A DNA stretch of 64,000 nt from Pseudobacteroides sp035370245 (GCA_035370245.1 DAOOVO010000001.1:1-64000), one strand, 5' to 3'. Shown: positions 33,691-42,347, counted from the stretch's first letter. Translations and numbers: made by a program. Notes: a model not told the origin generated them from the sequence alone.

Positions 33691-35277
33691 TTGAAAGCGG
33701 CTTGCTATTGCAGAGTGAGCACATCAAAAGATGAGCAGTTGGATAGTTTGAGTAAGCAGATTGAATTTTTTGAGCAGTTTACAAAGCAAAAAGGATATGA
33801 TGATTACGTTATTTATGCGGACGAAGGCATATCTGGAAAACAGCTAAAGAATAGAACTCAGTTTCTTAAAATGATTGAAGATGCTAAAGCTAAAAAAATT
33901 GATATTATTTTGGTAAAAGATATTAGCAGATTTGCAAGGAATACAGTTGATTTTTTGCAAAGCATACGAGAATTAAAAGATTTAGGTATAAATATATTTT
34001 TTGTTTCGCAAGGTATGAATGTTCAAGAATGTAACGAAGCATATTTAACCATACTTGCAGCTATGGCACAGGACGAGAGCGAAAGGTTAAGCTATAGGGT
34101 AAAGTTTGGCAAAAATATAACGGCTCAAAAGGGTAGAGTGCCTAATTTTGTTTTTGGGTACGATAGAATAGATAACTATACTCTTCAAATCAATGACAGT
34201 GAAGCTGAAATAGTTAAAAAGATATTTGACCTATATGTAAATGAAGGGTATGGAGCAGCCAGGATTGCTGAGTATCTTAATAAAAACAGTGTTAGAACAA
34301 AAAAGAATAAACAAGTGGGCTGGACGCAAAAGACGGTTACAGATATATTAAGAAATGAAATATACATAGGGAAAGTCGTAAATAAAAAAAGTGAAGTTAT
34401 AAATTTCATAACTGGGAAAAGAAAAAGGTATGGGAGAAATGAAAGAATTGTTATTGATAGACCAGAATTTAGAATTATTGAAGATTCTGTATTCAATAAG
34501 GCACAAGATATTTTATTGAGCAGGAAGGATGCCTTTAAAATGAACAGGAAGAGGGAAAGTGTTAAATATCCATTATCTAATTTGATTAAATGCTCAGAGT
34601 GCGGATATAGTTTCAGGAGATGTCAAAGACAGTATGTTAAAGGTGGGAAAATCTATAGCTGGTGGACATGCAGTTATAGAAATGCTAAAGGTAAAGATAT
34701 TTGCATTAACAATGTAAGAGCAGATGAAAATGACCTTCATCAAGCAATTGTTTTGTTCTTAAAGCAGTTGGTTTCCAACAAAAAGAAGGCCATTAGGGTT
34801 ATTGTCAAAGAGATTGAAAACCTTATCCAAGAACACAATAAAACCATCAAGCAGGATAAAACTGATATAGAGAGGGAGCTGGCGGAGTATGTCAAGCAAA
34901 AAGAAAAATATATGGATATGTTTAAAAATGAGGTTATTGACATAGATGAGTTAAAGCATTATACAGATGGCTTGAACGAAAAAATTAAAAGGTTAAGGCT
35001 TACATTGAATACTTTCAATGATGAATCATTTATTAGTATGAATGTAGAAAAAGCCATTAATGAGTACTTTGATAAGGTTGGGAGTATTATTGGTAGTAAT
35101 ACTTTGGATAACGTGCTTTTAAAGCAGATAATTGACAGGATACTTATTTATCCTAATGGAGAGGTTAAAATATACTTGAAGCTTGATGAAAAGCACAATT
35201 TGACAGTAGATATGCCATTAGAAATCGTAGAAATCCCATTAGAAAATGGCATTCCAGAAACTAACATCAATTCATAA
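33691..35277 (+). CDS. large serine recombinase, presumed spoIIID-element excisionase
   Basis: 528 aa starting at TTG 33691 (GAGGAG upstream). Resolvase domain 1-145 with catalytic Ser10 (CYCRVSTSKDEQ) and SRFARNTVDFL; recombinase domain about 165-270 (FDLYVNEGYGAARIAEYLN); zinc ribbon about 295-340 (CSECGYSFRRCQ, WTCSYRN, DICINN); coiled-coil motif about 365-440. This is the architecture of SpoIVCA, which excises skin. Its TAA (35275-35277) overlaps the right core, so its last codon and stop are part of the attachment site and of the spoIIID codons for His-Lys. Confidence 0.92.
   Translation: MKAACYCRVSTSKDEQLDSLSKQIEFFEQFTKQKGYDDYVIYADEGISGKQLKNRTQFLKMIEDAKAKKIDIILVKDISRFARNTVDFLQSIRELKDLGINIFFVSQGMNVQECNEAYLTILAAMAQDESERLSYRVKFGKNITAQKGRVPNFVFGYDRIDNYTLQINDSEAEIVKKIFDLYVNEGYGAARIAEYLNKNSVRTKKNKQVGWTQKTVTDILRNEIYIGKVVNKKSEVINFITGKRKRYGRNERIVIDRPEFRIIEDSVFNKAQDILLSRKDAFKMNRKRESVKYPLSNLIKCSECGYSFRRCQRQYVKGGKIYSWWTCSYRNAKGKDICINNVRADENDLHQAIVLFLKQLVSNKKKAIRVIVKEIENLIQEHNKTIKQDKTDIERELAEYVKQKEKYMDMFKNEVIDIDELKHYTDGLNEKIKRLRLTLNTFNDESFISMNVEKAINEYFDKVGSIIGSNTLDNVLLKQIIDRILIYPNGEVKIYLKLDEKHNLTVDMPLEIVEIPLENGIPETNINS
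35273..35276. other. right attachment core (CATA)
   Basis: Matches the left core at 27467-27470. CAT here is codon 38 (His) of rebuilt spoIIID in frame with AAG GAT GTA ACC (Lys-Asp-Val-Thr). Confidence 0.75.
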
Positions 35278-35434
35278 GGATGTAACCGAAAGACTTATTC
35301 TGGTAAATCATAACCTTGCAAATGATGTCCGAATAATACTTGAGGAAAACAAGGCCGAAAGGCATATAAGAGGCGGTCAGGCAACAAAAACAAAATACAG
35401 GCAGGAAGACAAAAAGGGTGATAAAAATCGCTAG
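35276..35434 (+). CDS. spoIIID: spoIIID 3' part
   Basis: Codes KDVTERLILVNHNLANDVRI and then ILEENKAERHIRGGQATKTK plus a basic tail, the C-terminal half of SpoIIID (compare KDLTERLPEINPDLANEV in B. subtilis). It has no start or RBS of its own: an in-frame ATG at 35246 lies inside the recombinase gene. Immediately downstream is mbl, the standard neighbour of spoIIID in Bacillus and clostridia, which fixes the identity of the locus. Confidence 0.9.
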   Translation, partial: KDVTERLILVNHNLANDVRIILEENKAERHIRGGQATKTKYRQEDKKGDKNR

Positions 35435-35502
35435 TTGATTTTACAGCCTTAAATTCGTCGGGGAACATGCGATTCATATCATACAATTTCCTGGACATGA
35501 AT

Positions 35503-35525
35503 AAAAGCCTGGTATCAGGCTTTTT
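35503..35525 (+). terminator. terminator after spoIIID
   Basis: AAAAGCCTG-GTAT-CAGGCTTTTT. Confidence 0.8.
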
Positions 35526-35654
35526 GTCTTAATACAGTAATTTTCCTACATACGTAATTTTTCCCATCCGTTCAATCATTCCATAAAAAATAATTGCAAT
35601 ATTGAAATAGTGTGATAATATTAATATGAAATTATTTTGAAAGGGAGATGCATT

Positions 35655-36689
35655 TTGTTTGGTTTCGGACAAGATATAGGTATTGACCTGGGAACGGCAA
35701 GCGTTTTGGTTTACATAAAAGGAAAAGGCATTGTATTAAAGGAACCATCCGTTGTTGCAATAGATAAAAATACAAACAAACTTCTTGCAGTTGGTGAAGA
35801 GGCTAGAAAAATGCTCGGCAGAACACCGGGTAATATTGTTGCCATAAGGCCCTTGAGAGAGGGCGTAATCTCTGATTATGATATTACTGAGAGAATGCTG
35901 AAATATTTTATAAATAAAGTATGCGGTAACAAGGCGTTTAAGCTCTTTAAGCCTAGAATAATGGTTTGCGTTCCCAGTGGGGTCACAGAAGTAGAAAAAA
36001 GGGCTGTTATAGATGCGGCAATGCAAGCTGGTGCTAGAAAGACATATCTTATAGAAGAGCCAATAGCTGCAGCAATAGGTGCCGGAATTGATATTTCAAA
36101 AGCTTGCGGAAGCATGGTAGTAGATATAGGTGGTGGTACAACAGATATCGCAGTAATATCTCTTGGTGGAACTGTTGTAAGCACATCTATTAAAATTGCA
36201 GGCGATAAATTTGATGAAGCAATTGTAAGATATATGCGCAAAAGACATAATATTATGATTGGAGAACGTACTGCTGAAGAGCTAAAGATAAATGTAGGAA
36301 CTGTTTATCCAAGGGTTCAGGAAGTAACAATGGATATCAGAGGTCGTAATCTTATATCCGGATTGCCTAAAACCATAACCATTACTTCAACAGAGGTAAT
36401 GGAAGCACTGGAAGAACCTATATCAAGCGTTGTTGAAGCTGTTCACTCCGTTCTTGAAAGAACTCCCCCTGAATTAGCTGCCGATATCAGCGATAGAGGA
36501 ATTGTAATGACAGGTGGAGGTAGCCTTATTTATGGATTGGACAAGCTTTTGCAGGAAAAAACAGGCATCAATGTTCTAATAGCCGATGATGCAATATCAT
36601 GTGTTGCTTTAGGAACAGGAAAGGCTTTAGATAATTTTGAAGCAATTGAACAAAGTGCCAATGCAGAAAGCAGAGCCTCAAAAAGATAA
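35655..36689 (+). CDS. mbl: MreB-family rod-shape protein Mbl
   Basis: 344 aa from TTG 35655 (AAAGGGAG upstream; the in-frame TTG at 35637 is too early for the RBS). It begins MFGFGQDIGIDLGTASVLVY, the MreB/Mbl phosphate-1 motif, and has VVDIGGGTTDIAV (phosphate 2) and MTGGGSLIYGLDKLL (adenosine motif). It forms ATP-dependent filaments under the membrane that guide lateral wall synthesis. The spoIIID-mbl order points to Mbl. Confidence 0.93.
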   Translation: MFGFGQDIGIDLGTASVLVYIKGKGIVLKEPSVVAIDKNTNKLLAVGEEARKMLGRTPGNIVAIRPLREGVISDYDITERMLKYFINKVCGNKAFKLFKPRIMVCVPSGVTEVEKRAVIDAAMQAGARKTYLIEEPIAAAIGAGIDISKACGSMVVDIGGGTTDIAVISLGGTVVSTSIKIAGDKFDEAIVRYMRKRHNIMIGERTAEELKINVGTVYPRVQEVTMDIRGRNLISGLPKTITITSTEVMEALEEPISSVVEAVHSVLERTPPELAADISDRGIVMTGGGSLIYGLDKLLQEKTGINVLIADDAISCVALGTGKALDNFEAIEQSANAESRASKR

Positions 36690-36843
36690 TATTTTAAAAT
36701 AACTTACTTCATTTTAGGAAAATAATGCTTGCACAAGATTGACTTTTGTGTTACAATATCATTTGTCTCTTTGAGTTCAATAGACCTATGATGATTATAA
36801 TAAATATTGTCATATAAGATATACGCGAAAGAAGGTGAATATA

Positions 36844-37053
36844 ATGAAGGAAGGAATTCATCCGAAATATCAGCAGGCTGTAGTAAAATGTGCGTGCGGA
36901 GAAACTTTCACAACAGGTTCAACTAAGAGCAGTCTTCACGTAGAAATATGTTCTAAATGCCATCCTTTTTTTACAGGTAAGCAGAAACTTGTGGATACTG
37001 GCGGACGTGTTGAAAAGTTTAAGAAGAAATTTGGTCTTAATGAAAATGCTTAA
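36844..37053 (+). CDS. rpmE: 50S ribosomal protein L31 (zinc-binding form)
   Basis: 69 aa from ATG 36844 (GAAGGTG upstream). MKEGIHPKYQQAVVKCACG and CSKCHPFFTGKQK hold the cysteines of the zinc-containing L31 (C+ type). Confidence 0.97.
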   Translation: MKEGIHPKYQQAVVKCACGETFTTGSTKSSLHVEICSKCHPFFTGKQKLVDTGGRVEKFKKKFGLNENA

Positions 37054-37089
37054 TAAATATTTGAAAAAACATTATAAACGTGTTAAACT

Positions 37090-37120
37090 AAGGCTGAGAG
37101 ATTTTTTTCAGCCTTTAATT
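37090..37120 (+). terminator. terminator after rpmE
   Basis: AAGGCTGA pairs with TCAGCCTT around a T-rich loop, followed by TAATTTTT. Confidence 0.75.
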
Positions 37121-37171
37121 TTTGGGCAAAAATTTACTCAATTTATTTGATGAATATATACGGAGGTCATA

Positions 37172-38116
37172 ATGAAAAAAACCAGCATAGGCGGAGAAGC
37201 TCTCATTGAAGGCGTTATGATGAGAGGTCCCGATGATATAGCAATTGCTATTAGAAAATCAGACGGTGAAATAATTATAGATAAAAAACCTCTAAAAACA
37301 TTAGCAAAAAGGCATAATTTTTTTAAGCTCCCAATTATTCGTGGAGCTGTGGGAATGTTTGAATCCATGGTTATAGGTATGAGAGCACTTCTATACTCTG
37401 CGGAGTTTGTGGAAGTTGAAGAAGATGATGAAAAAAATGCCAAGCCGTCCAAAATCGATTCCTTCTTCGAGAGGATATTTAAGGACAAGTTTTTAGATGC
37501 GGTTATTTACTTTTCGGTGTTTTTGTCAATGATTTTTGTTATTGGACTTTTTATGCTGCTGCCAAGCTTTTTAGCAGGCTTATTGCATTTTAACAAAGAT
37601 ACTACTTCAGGTCTTATTGCCCTTCATGTTTTTGAAGGTATAATAAGAATAACTCTTTTTATCGGATATTTGGCACTGATATCCAACATGAAGGATATTA
37701 AAAGGGTTTTCCAATATCACGGTGCGGAGCATAAAACAATTCATTGTTACGAAAATGAAGAAGAGCTTACAGTTGAGAATGTAAAAAAATACACAACCAG
37801 ACACCCCCGCTGCGGAACTGCTTTCATGTTTGTCGTAATGATTGTAAGTATTATAGTTTTTTCCTTCACAGGCTGGGGTAACCTTTTATGGAGGGTTTTA
37901 TCAAGAATTATACTTATACCTCTGGTTGCAGGCTTATCATACGAGGTCATAAAGTTTGCAGGAAGAAGTGATTCCAAGTTAATGGCTGTGGTCAGTCTTC
38001 CCGGCCTGGCACTTCAAAAGCTTACAACAAAAGAGCCTGATGATCAGCAGATAGAAGTAGCGATCACTGCACTAAAAAATGTATTGGTAGAGGATGCAAA
38101 TGCCGATAAATGGTAA
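37172..38116 (+). CDS. DUF1385 (YqhQ-like) membrane protein
   Basis: 314 aa after GGAGG. It begins MKKTSIGGEALIEGVMMRGP, the DUF1385 signature, with about four helices (DAVIYFSVFLSMIFVIGLF) and the conserved YHGAEHKTIHCYE and HPRCGTAFMF motifs. The rpmE-DUF1385-prmC order is usual in clostridia. It overlaps prmC by 23 bases. Function unsettled. Confidence 0.93.
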   Translation: MKKTSIGGEALIEGVMMRGPDDIAIAIRKSDGEIIIDKKPLKTLAKRHNFFKLPIIRGAVGMFESMVIGMRALLYSAEFVEVEEDDEKNAKPSKIDSFFERIFKDKFLDAVIYFSVFLSMIFVIGLFMLLPSFLAGLLHFNKDTTSGLIALHVFEGIIRITLFIGYLALISNMKDIKRVFQYHGAEHKTIHCYENEEELTVENVKKYTTRHPRCGTAFMFVVMIVSIIVFSFTGWGNLLWRVLSRIILIPLVAGLSYEVIKFAGRSDSKLMAVVSLPGLALQKLTTKEPDDQQIEVAITALKNVLVEDANADKW

Positions 38117-39029
38117 TATTTCGTTGAAAAATTTATATGATATCGGAATATCAAGCTTGAGAAAAGCTGAAATTGATGCCCCGGTTCTAGAAGCCGGGGT
38201 TCTACTTTGCAATTTACTCAATATCAACAGAGCCTTACTATACGCAAAAAGCCATGAGTTAATAGCCCCCGATATATCAGCCAAATATCTGGAATGGATT
38301 AAAAGAAGAGCCGAGGGTACACCGCTTCAGTATATAACAGGTCACCAAGAGTTTATGTCATTAGACTTTAAAGTTACTCCTGATGTTTTAATTCCGCGGC
38401 AAGATACTGAAATCCTTGTTGAGACGGTTATTGAGCATGCAAAAAAAAACAAGGACAAACAATTAAAAATACTTGATATAGGTACAGGCTCTGGATGTAT
38501 AGCCATAAGCCTGGCTTACTATATTAAGAATTGCTTTGTTACAGCAATAGACATATCACAAAATGCACTAAAAATTGCACAGTCCAATGCTGCAGCAAAC
38601 CAAGTAAGTGATAAACTCTCTTTTATTGAGATGGATATTCTAAGCTATAAGGAACAATTTCATTTTGATATTTTGCAGGAAAGCCCCTCATCCAAGACAT
38701 TTGGAGATTTTAATATAATAGTTTCCAATCCTCCATACATTCCATCAGAAGAAATACCTTTTCTGCAAAAGGAAGTGCGAGATCACGAGCCTAAATGTGC
38801 ATTAGATGGAGGTATGGACGGCCTTAAATTTTACAGAGAAATTATATCAAAGAGTAAATCTCTTCTGGCTCAGGGCGGTCTATTAGCCTTTGAAACAGGC
38901 TATAACCAGGCTCATGCCGTCAAAGATCTCATGGTAAAAGAATACTTTGAAGCATCAATTTATAATGACTTGTCGGGTATTCCCAGGGTAGTTGCGGGCA
39001 TATCGACTATTACTCATTCCAAAACGTAA
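38094..39029 (+). CDS. prmC: release factor glutamine methyltransferase PrmC
   Basis: 311 aa (ATG 38094; ATG 38100 also possible). SAM motif ILDIGTGSGCIAIS, catalytic NPPY in IVSNPPYIPSEE, and the N-terminal helical domain. It methylates the Gln of the GGQ motif of release factors. Its 3' end overlaps the convergent ytvI-like gene by 20 bases. Confidence 0.95.
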   Translation: MQMPINGNISLKNLYDIGISSLRKAEIDAPVLEAGVLLCNLLNINRALLYAKSHELIAPDISAKYLEWIKRRAEGTPLQYITGHQEFMSLDFKVTPDVLIPRQDTEILVETVIEHAKKNKDKQLKILDIGTGSGCIAISLAYYIKNCFVTAIDISQNALKIAQSNAAANQVSDKLSFIEMDILSYKEQFHFDILQESPSSKTFGDFNIIVSNPPYIPSEEIPFLQKEVRDHEPKCALDGGMDGLKFYREIISKSKSLLAQGGLLAFETGYNQAHAVKDLMVKEYFEASIYNDLSGIPRVVAGISTITHSKT

Positions 39030-40077
39030 CAACACCTGAGTCCTGAAGCTTTTTAAGTATTATTATTGAAATTGGGCCTACAAACATTCCGATAATTCCA
39101 AAAAACTCCAACCCTACATACATTGCTGTTAATGTGACTAAAGGATGTAATCCTATTTGATCTCCTATAATCTTAGGTTCAAGTATCTGCCTCATTAATA
39201 CTCCAACAATATATATTATGGAAAGGCCCATAGCCATCCGATAATCACCGATTATAACATTCCATCCAATCCAGGGAACCATTACAACACCTGTGCCAAG
39301 AATCGGAATAGCATCTGAAATTCCAACAATAAAGCCCATCAATAAAGCATATTCGGCACCTAAAATTGTAAGGCCTATACTTACCTCCGCAAATGTGATA
39401 AACATCAAAATAAGTAAAGCCCTGGCATAACCGAATAGTGCAGAAAATGTTCCAGATTTCACATCAAGAAAATTGTTTCTGAATTTCTCAGGAAACTGCT
39501 TTCCTAAAAATTCATATATTTTCTTTCTATCACTGCTAATAAAATAAGCCGATAGAATAGACACTATCAAAAATACCGTCATCTTCGGAATTGAAGAAAT
39601 TGTGTTTATAATGTACGTAACTATTGATGTTATTATTTCCTGTACTTTTGGCCCCAAGCTGTTTATATTACTGTTTATGGCACTTGAAACGCCTGTTGGA
39701 AGCTTATTGTAATATGACTCCAGTTTGGCAAAATACTCATTTATCTGACTGGAAGTGCTATTTACATAATCCGTCACATTATCTTTAAATATAAGCAGTT
39801 CGTTATATATTTTTATAAGCCCGATAGTTACCATAAGTCCAAACACTGTTATGGTAAAAAGCAGAGATATAAGTGCCAGCACTCTCCTTGGAAGCTTAAT
39901 CCTTTTTTCCAGAACCTTTATCAACGGCTCATTAATCATAGATAAAAAAATACCAATGACAAATGGTGCAAAAAAAGGTATAAGGTAAGTGACAGATATA
40001 TAAACTATCCCTAAAAATATTGCTATAAACAATAGCTTAAATGCACTTTTATAGTACTTTTGTACAAAGTTATGCAT
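39010..40077 (-). CDS. AI-2E/YtvI-like integral membrane protein
   Basis: 355 aa with about seven helices in the AI-2E transporter family pattern (PFFAPFVIGIFLSMINEPLI; VGISDAIPILGTGVVMVPW; HPLVTLTAMYVGLEFFGIIG). The length and sequence type are those of the YtvI group linked with sporulation. AAGGG precedes the ATG at some distance. Substrate unknown. Confidence 0.85.
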   Translation of the reverse strand: MHNFVQKYYKSAFKLLFIAIFLGIVYISVTYLIPFFAPFVIGIFLSMINEPLIKVLEKRIKLPRRVLALISLLFTITVFGLMVTIGLIKIYNELLIFKDNVTDYVNSTSSQINEYFAKLESYYNKLPTGVSSAINSNINSLGPKVQEIITSIVTYIINTISSIPKMTVFLIVSILSAYFISSDRKKIYEFLGKQFPEKFRNNFLDVKSGTFSALFGYARALLILMFITFAEVSIGLTILGAEYALLMGFIVGISDAIPILGTGVVMVPWIGWNVIIGDYRMAMGLSIIYIVGVLMRQILEPKIIGDQIGLHPLVTLTAMYVGLEFFGIIGMFVGPISIIILKKLQDSGVVTFWNE

Positions 40078-40168
40078 ATTTTATATTACCCTTCGAAATA
40101 GTATAATATCGATTTATTTATTTTTCTTCTAAACAAGCTATAGCAAACTTAGAAGGAGAACTAAGCAT

Positions 40169-40207
40169 ATGGCGGTGTGGCATAAAAAAATAACTAACTT
40201 TTCATAA
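40169..40207 (+). other. 12-codon micro-frame with strong RBS
   Basis: GAAGGAGA precedes ATG 40169, which encodes MAVWHKKITNFS. It could be a leader peptide or chance. The interval 40078-40385 has no other frame. Confidence 0.2.
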
Positions 40208-40317
40208 ATACTTGATTATTATATTATAATACATCATAAAATAAAAGGCACTAGTATTTTTATAAATTCATAATTTACATATAGCACTAATAATGTTTTA
40301 TATTTCTAAAAGGGAAA

Positions 40318-40347
40318 TTGACATCTTGATGTCATAAAAAATATAAC
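40318..40347 (+). promoter_or_regulatory. promoter with palindromic operator, TRIC-type channel gene
   Basis: TTGACA (40318-40323), an 18-base spacer, TATAAC (40342-40347). The perfect palindrome TGACATC-TT-GATGTCA (40319-40334) covers the -35 element and looks like a repressor site. Confidence 0.6.
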
Positions 40348-40385
40348 TCTAAATGCACCCACAAATATGCAGGAGGTGAGCCCAC

Positions 40386-40994
40386 TTGATTTTTATAGAT
40401 ATTTTGGATATAGCCGGAACAGCAGCCTTCGCAATATCCGGCATATTGATGGGAATTAAAAAAAAGCTTGATTTTTTCGGTATTTTTGTATTAGGGGTTT
40501 TTACAGCTTGCGGTGGAGGCCTTTTCAGGGATGTAATACTTAATAGAGGAATGCCCGTACTCTTTACAAATTCAAAATATATTATAACAATAGTTTTTTC
40601 CACCATACTTACATGCCTCCTGTATAAGTTTATAACCAGGATAACCGTGTTTATACAGATCTTCGACGCACTCGGTTTAGGAACATTTACTGTGCTCACC
40701 GCATATCAATGCATACTCTTAAAAGTGCCTCTTACAGGTATAATATTCATTTCTGTTTTAACAGGAGTAGGAGGCGGTATAATAAGGGATATACTGGTAA
40801 ATGAAGTTCCATTGATATTTAAGGGAGAAATATATGCACTAGCTTCCGTTATAGGTGCTTTTTCTTTTTACATCCTGTATAATAGACTTGACAGCGTAAT
40901 AAATTCTTATTTATGCATCCTCATTGTTTTTACAGTCAGGAGTTTGTCAATGTATTTCAACATAAATTTGCCTGTACTTGAAACTGACGATTAA
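40386..40994 (+). CDS. TRIC-type (UPF0126) membrane channel protein
   Basis: 202 aa; TTG start after AGGAGGTGAG. Two internally repeated halves of three helices, each with the family motif (ACGGGLFRDVILN and GVGGGIIRDILVNEVP). Bacterial TRIC-like proteins form trimeric cation channels; the physiological ion is unknown. Followed by hypB after 42 bases. Confidence 0.88.
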   Translation: MIFIDILDIAGTAAFAISGILMGIKKKLDFFGIFVLGVFTACGGGLFRDVILNRGMPVLFTNSKYIITIVFSTILTCLLYKFITRITVFIQIFDALGLGTFTVLTAYQCILLKVPLTGIIFISVLTGVGGGIIRDILVNEVPLIFKGEIYALASVIGAFSFYILYNRLDSVINSYLCILIVFTVRSLSMYFNINLPVLETDD

Positions 40995-41036
40995 AGCACC
41001 AGAAACGGCAAATTATGAGTTAATGGAGGCGGGACA

Positions 41037-41687
41037 ATGGAAATAAAAGTTTTGAAAAATATAATGCATGCAAATCAGCAGATAGCGGATGACAACAGAA
41101 AAGCATTTGATGAAAAGAACATCACAGTTGTTAACATTATGGCATCACCCGGTGCCGGTAAGACCAGCACAATTATAAATGTAATTGACGCTCTTAAAGG
41201 CAAAGTAGGCATGGGAGTTATAGAAGGCGATATAGCATCAAGCATAGACGCGGAAAAGGTGGACGCCTTAGGAATCCCGGTAGTACAAATAAATACCGGA
41301 GGCGGATGCCATCTTGATGCAAACATGATAAAAACTGTTATGCCGGATCTTAATATAGATAATAACTCAATTGTGTTTATTGAAAATGTGGGAAATCTTG
41401 TTTGCCCATCAACATTTGATCTCGGCGAAAGCATTAAAATGGTCATAGCCAGTGTTCCCGAAGGCCATGACAAACCTTTTAAATACACATCCATGTTTGA
41501 AGCCGCAGATGTAATCGTACTTAATAAGACTGATCTTATGCCATATATCGATTTTGATAAAGAAATGTTCTACAAGGGTGTACGAGCTTTAAGCCAAAAA
41601 GCTGTTGTAATTGAAATTTCCTGTAAAACAGGCGAAGGTATTGATTCATTAGTTGAGTGGTTGATGAAAAAACATAATAAGGCATAA
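41037..41687 (+). CDS. hypB: hydrogenase/urease nickel incorporation GTPase HypB
   Basis: 216 aa after GGAGGCGGG. SIMIBI GTPase with P-loop MASPGAGKTST, GDIASSIDAEK, the metal motif GGGCHLDA, ENVGNLVCP and NKTDL. There is no N-terminal CxxCGC site and no His-rich stretch. It loads nickel into [NiFe] hydrogenase precursors; hypA and other hyp genes are not in the window. Confidence 0.95.
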   Translation: MEIKVLKNIMHANQQIADDNRKAFDEKNITVVNIMASPGAGKTSTIINVIDALKGKVGMGVIEGDIASSIDAEKVDALGIPVVQINTGGGCHLDANMIKTVMPDLNIDNNSIVFIENVGNLVCPSTFDLGESIKMVIASVPEGHDKPFKYTSMFEAADVIVLNKTDLMPYIDFDKEMFYKGVRALSQKAVVIEISCKTGEGIDSLVEWLMKKHNKA

Positions 41688-41688
41688 C

Positions 41689-41720
41689 AAAACCGCTTAC
41701 CATCCCGGCAAGCGGTTTTT
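41689..41720 (+). terminator. terminator after hypB
   Basis: AAAACCGCTT pairs with AAGCGGTTTT, followed by TGG; it is two bases from the 3' end of the convergent tRNA-Arg. Confidence 0.75.
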
Positions 41721-41722
41721 GG

Positions 41723-41796
41723 TGTGCCCAAAGGGATTCGAACCCCCGGCCTGCGGTTTAGGAAACCGACGCTCTATCCTGCTGAGCTATGGGCAC
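41723..41796 (-). tRNA. tRNA-Arg (CCU)
   Basis: Acceptor GTGCCCA/TGGGCAC, discriminator A, anticodon loop TTCCTAA (CCU). GC-rich and canonical, unlike the cluster at 260-659. CCA is not encoded. Confidence 0.92.
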
Positions 41797-41879
41797 AAGC
41801 AATAAATATTAGGACTCATATATTATACAAGATTAACTTAAATTTTTCAAGCACAATTTTATGTTTTTTAAGCCTAATA

Positions 41880-42347
41880 TTACATATCAAAATCTTCAAA
41901 ATCATCAAATTCATCATATCTCCTGCTTCTATTTCCAGCCAATGACTTAAGCACCAATCCGGCTCCTGCAAACGGCATACCGAACATTATTAGTCCTTCA
42001 TATAATGTAATAGTACCAAAGCTCATACGAAGTGACATTATAAGTCCAAGCACAATCGATACTATACCAAAAATTGTAATAATCCATCCCAATATAGACC
42101 TGCTATTGAAGAACAACATCGCCACACCAATTAAGAGAGGCAATATAATAACACCTGTTGGCGGTGTATATCCAAAAATGCTTATTAATGAAAAATTCGT
42201 TGTGATTTTTGTATTTTGAAATATCATAAACAGTCCTACAGCGATGAGGGCCATACCGACAATAAAATAAATGAGACTTCTAGCTGCACTTCCAAAATCC
42301 TCTTGATCTCTCCTTATCGGCTTGAACAGTCTTTTTTTGTTCCTCAA
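41880..42347 (-). CDS. small multi-pass membrane protein, unknown
   Basis: 155 aa; TTG start with GGAGGGG seven bases upstream. A basic, arginine-rich N-terminus precedes four helices (LIYFIVGMALIAVGLFMIF; GVIILPLLIGVAMLFF; IITIFGIVSIVLGLIMSL; GLIMFGMPFAGAGLVL) and a strongly acidic tail (DEFDDFEDFDM). No family is recognised. Confidence 0.7.
   Translation of the reverse strand: MRNKKRLFKPIRRDQEDFGSAARSLIYFIVGMALIAVGLFMIFQNTKITTNFSLISIFGYTPPTGVIILPLLIGVAMLFFNSRSILGWIITIFGIVSIVLGLIMSLRMSFGTITLYEGLIMFGMPFAGAGLVLKSLAGNRSRRYDEFDDFEDFDM

Larger units (their letters stand above)
27467..35276. mobile_element. 7.8-kb skin-like intervening element splitting spoIIID
   Basis: The distance between the two CATA cores is 7,806 bp. 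Contents in order: coiled-coil protein, ribbon-helix-helix protein, lipoprotein, frameshifted SLH/ankyrin protein, small serine recombinase, a gene-poor region with micro-frames and an inverted repeat, Rep-like protein, 56-aa protein, and large serine recombinase at the right end. Base composition is visibly more AT-rich than the flanking genes. No structural phage genes are seen. The layout (gene split, recombinase next to the 3' half) is that of the sigK skin elements of Bacillus and C. difficile. Confidence 0.85.

Noticed and set aside
27467..35276. Complete prophage in spoIIID
   Set aside because: No capsid, portal, terminase or tail genes; recombinases, a Rep-like gene and small cargo only.
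35246..35434. Independent 62-aa gene starting at ATG 35246
   Set aside because: Its first nine codons lie in the recombinase gene, no RBS, and the sequence from codon His onward is the SpoIIID C-terminus; it is the 3' half of spoIIID.
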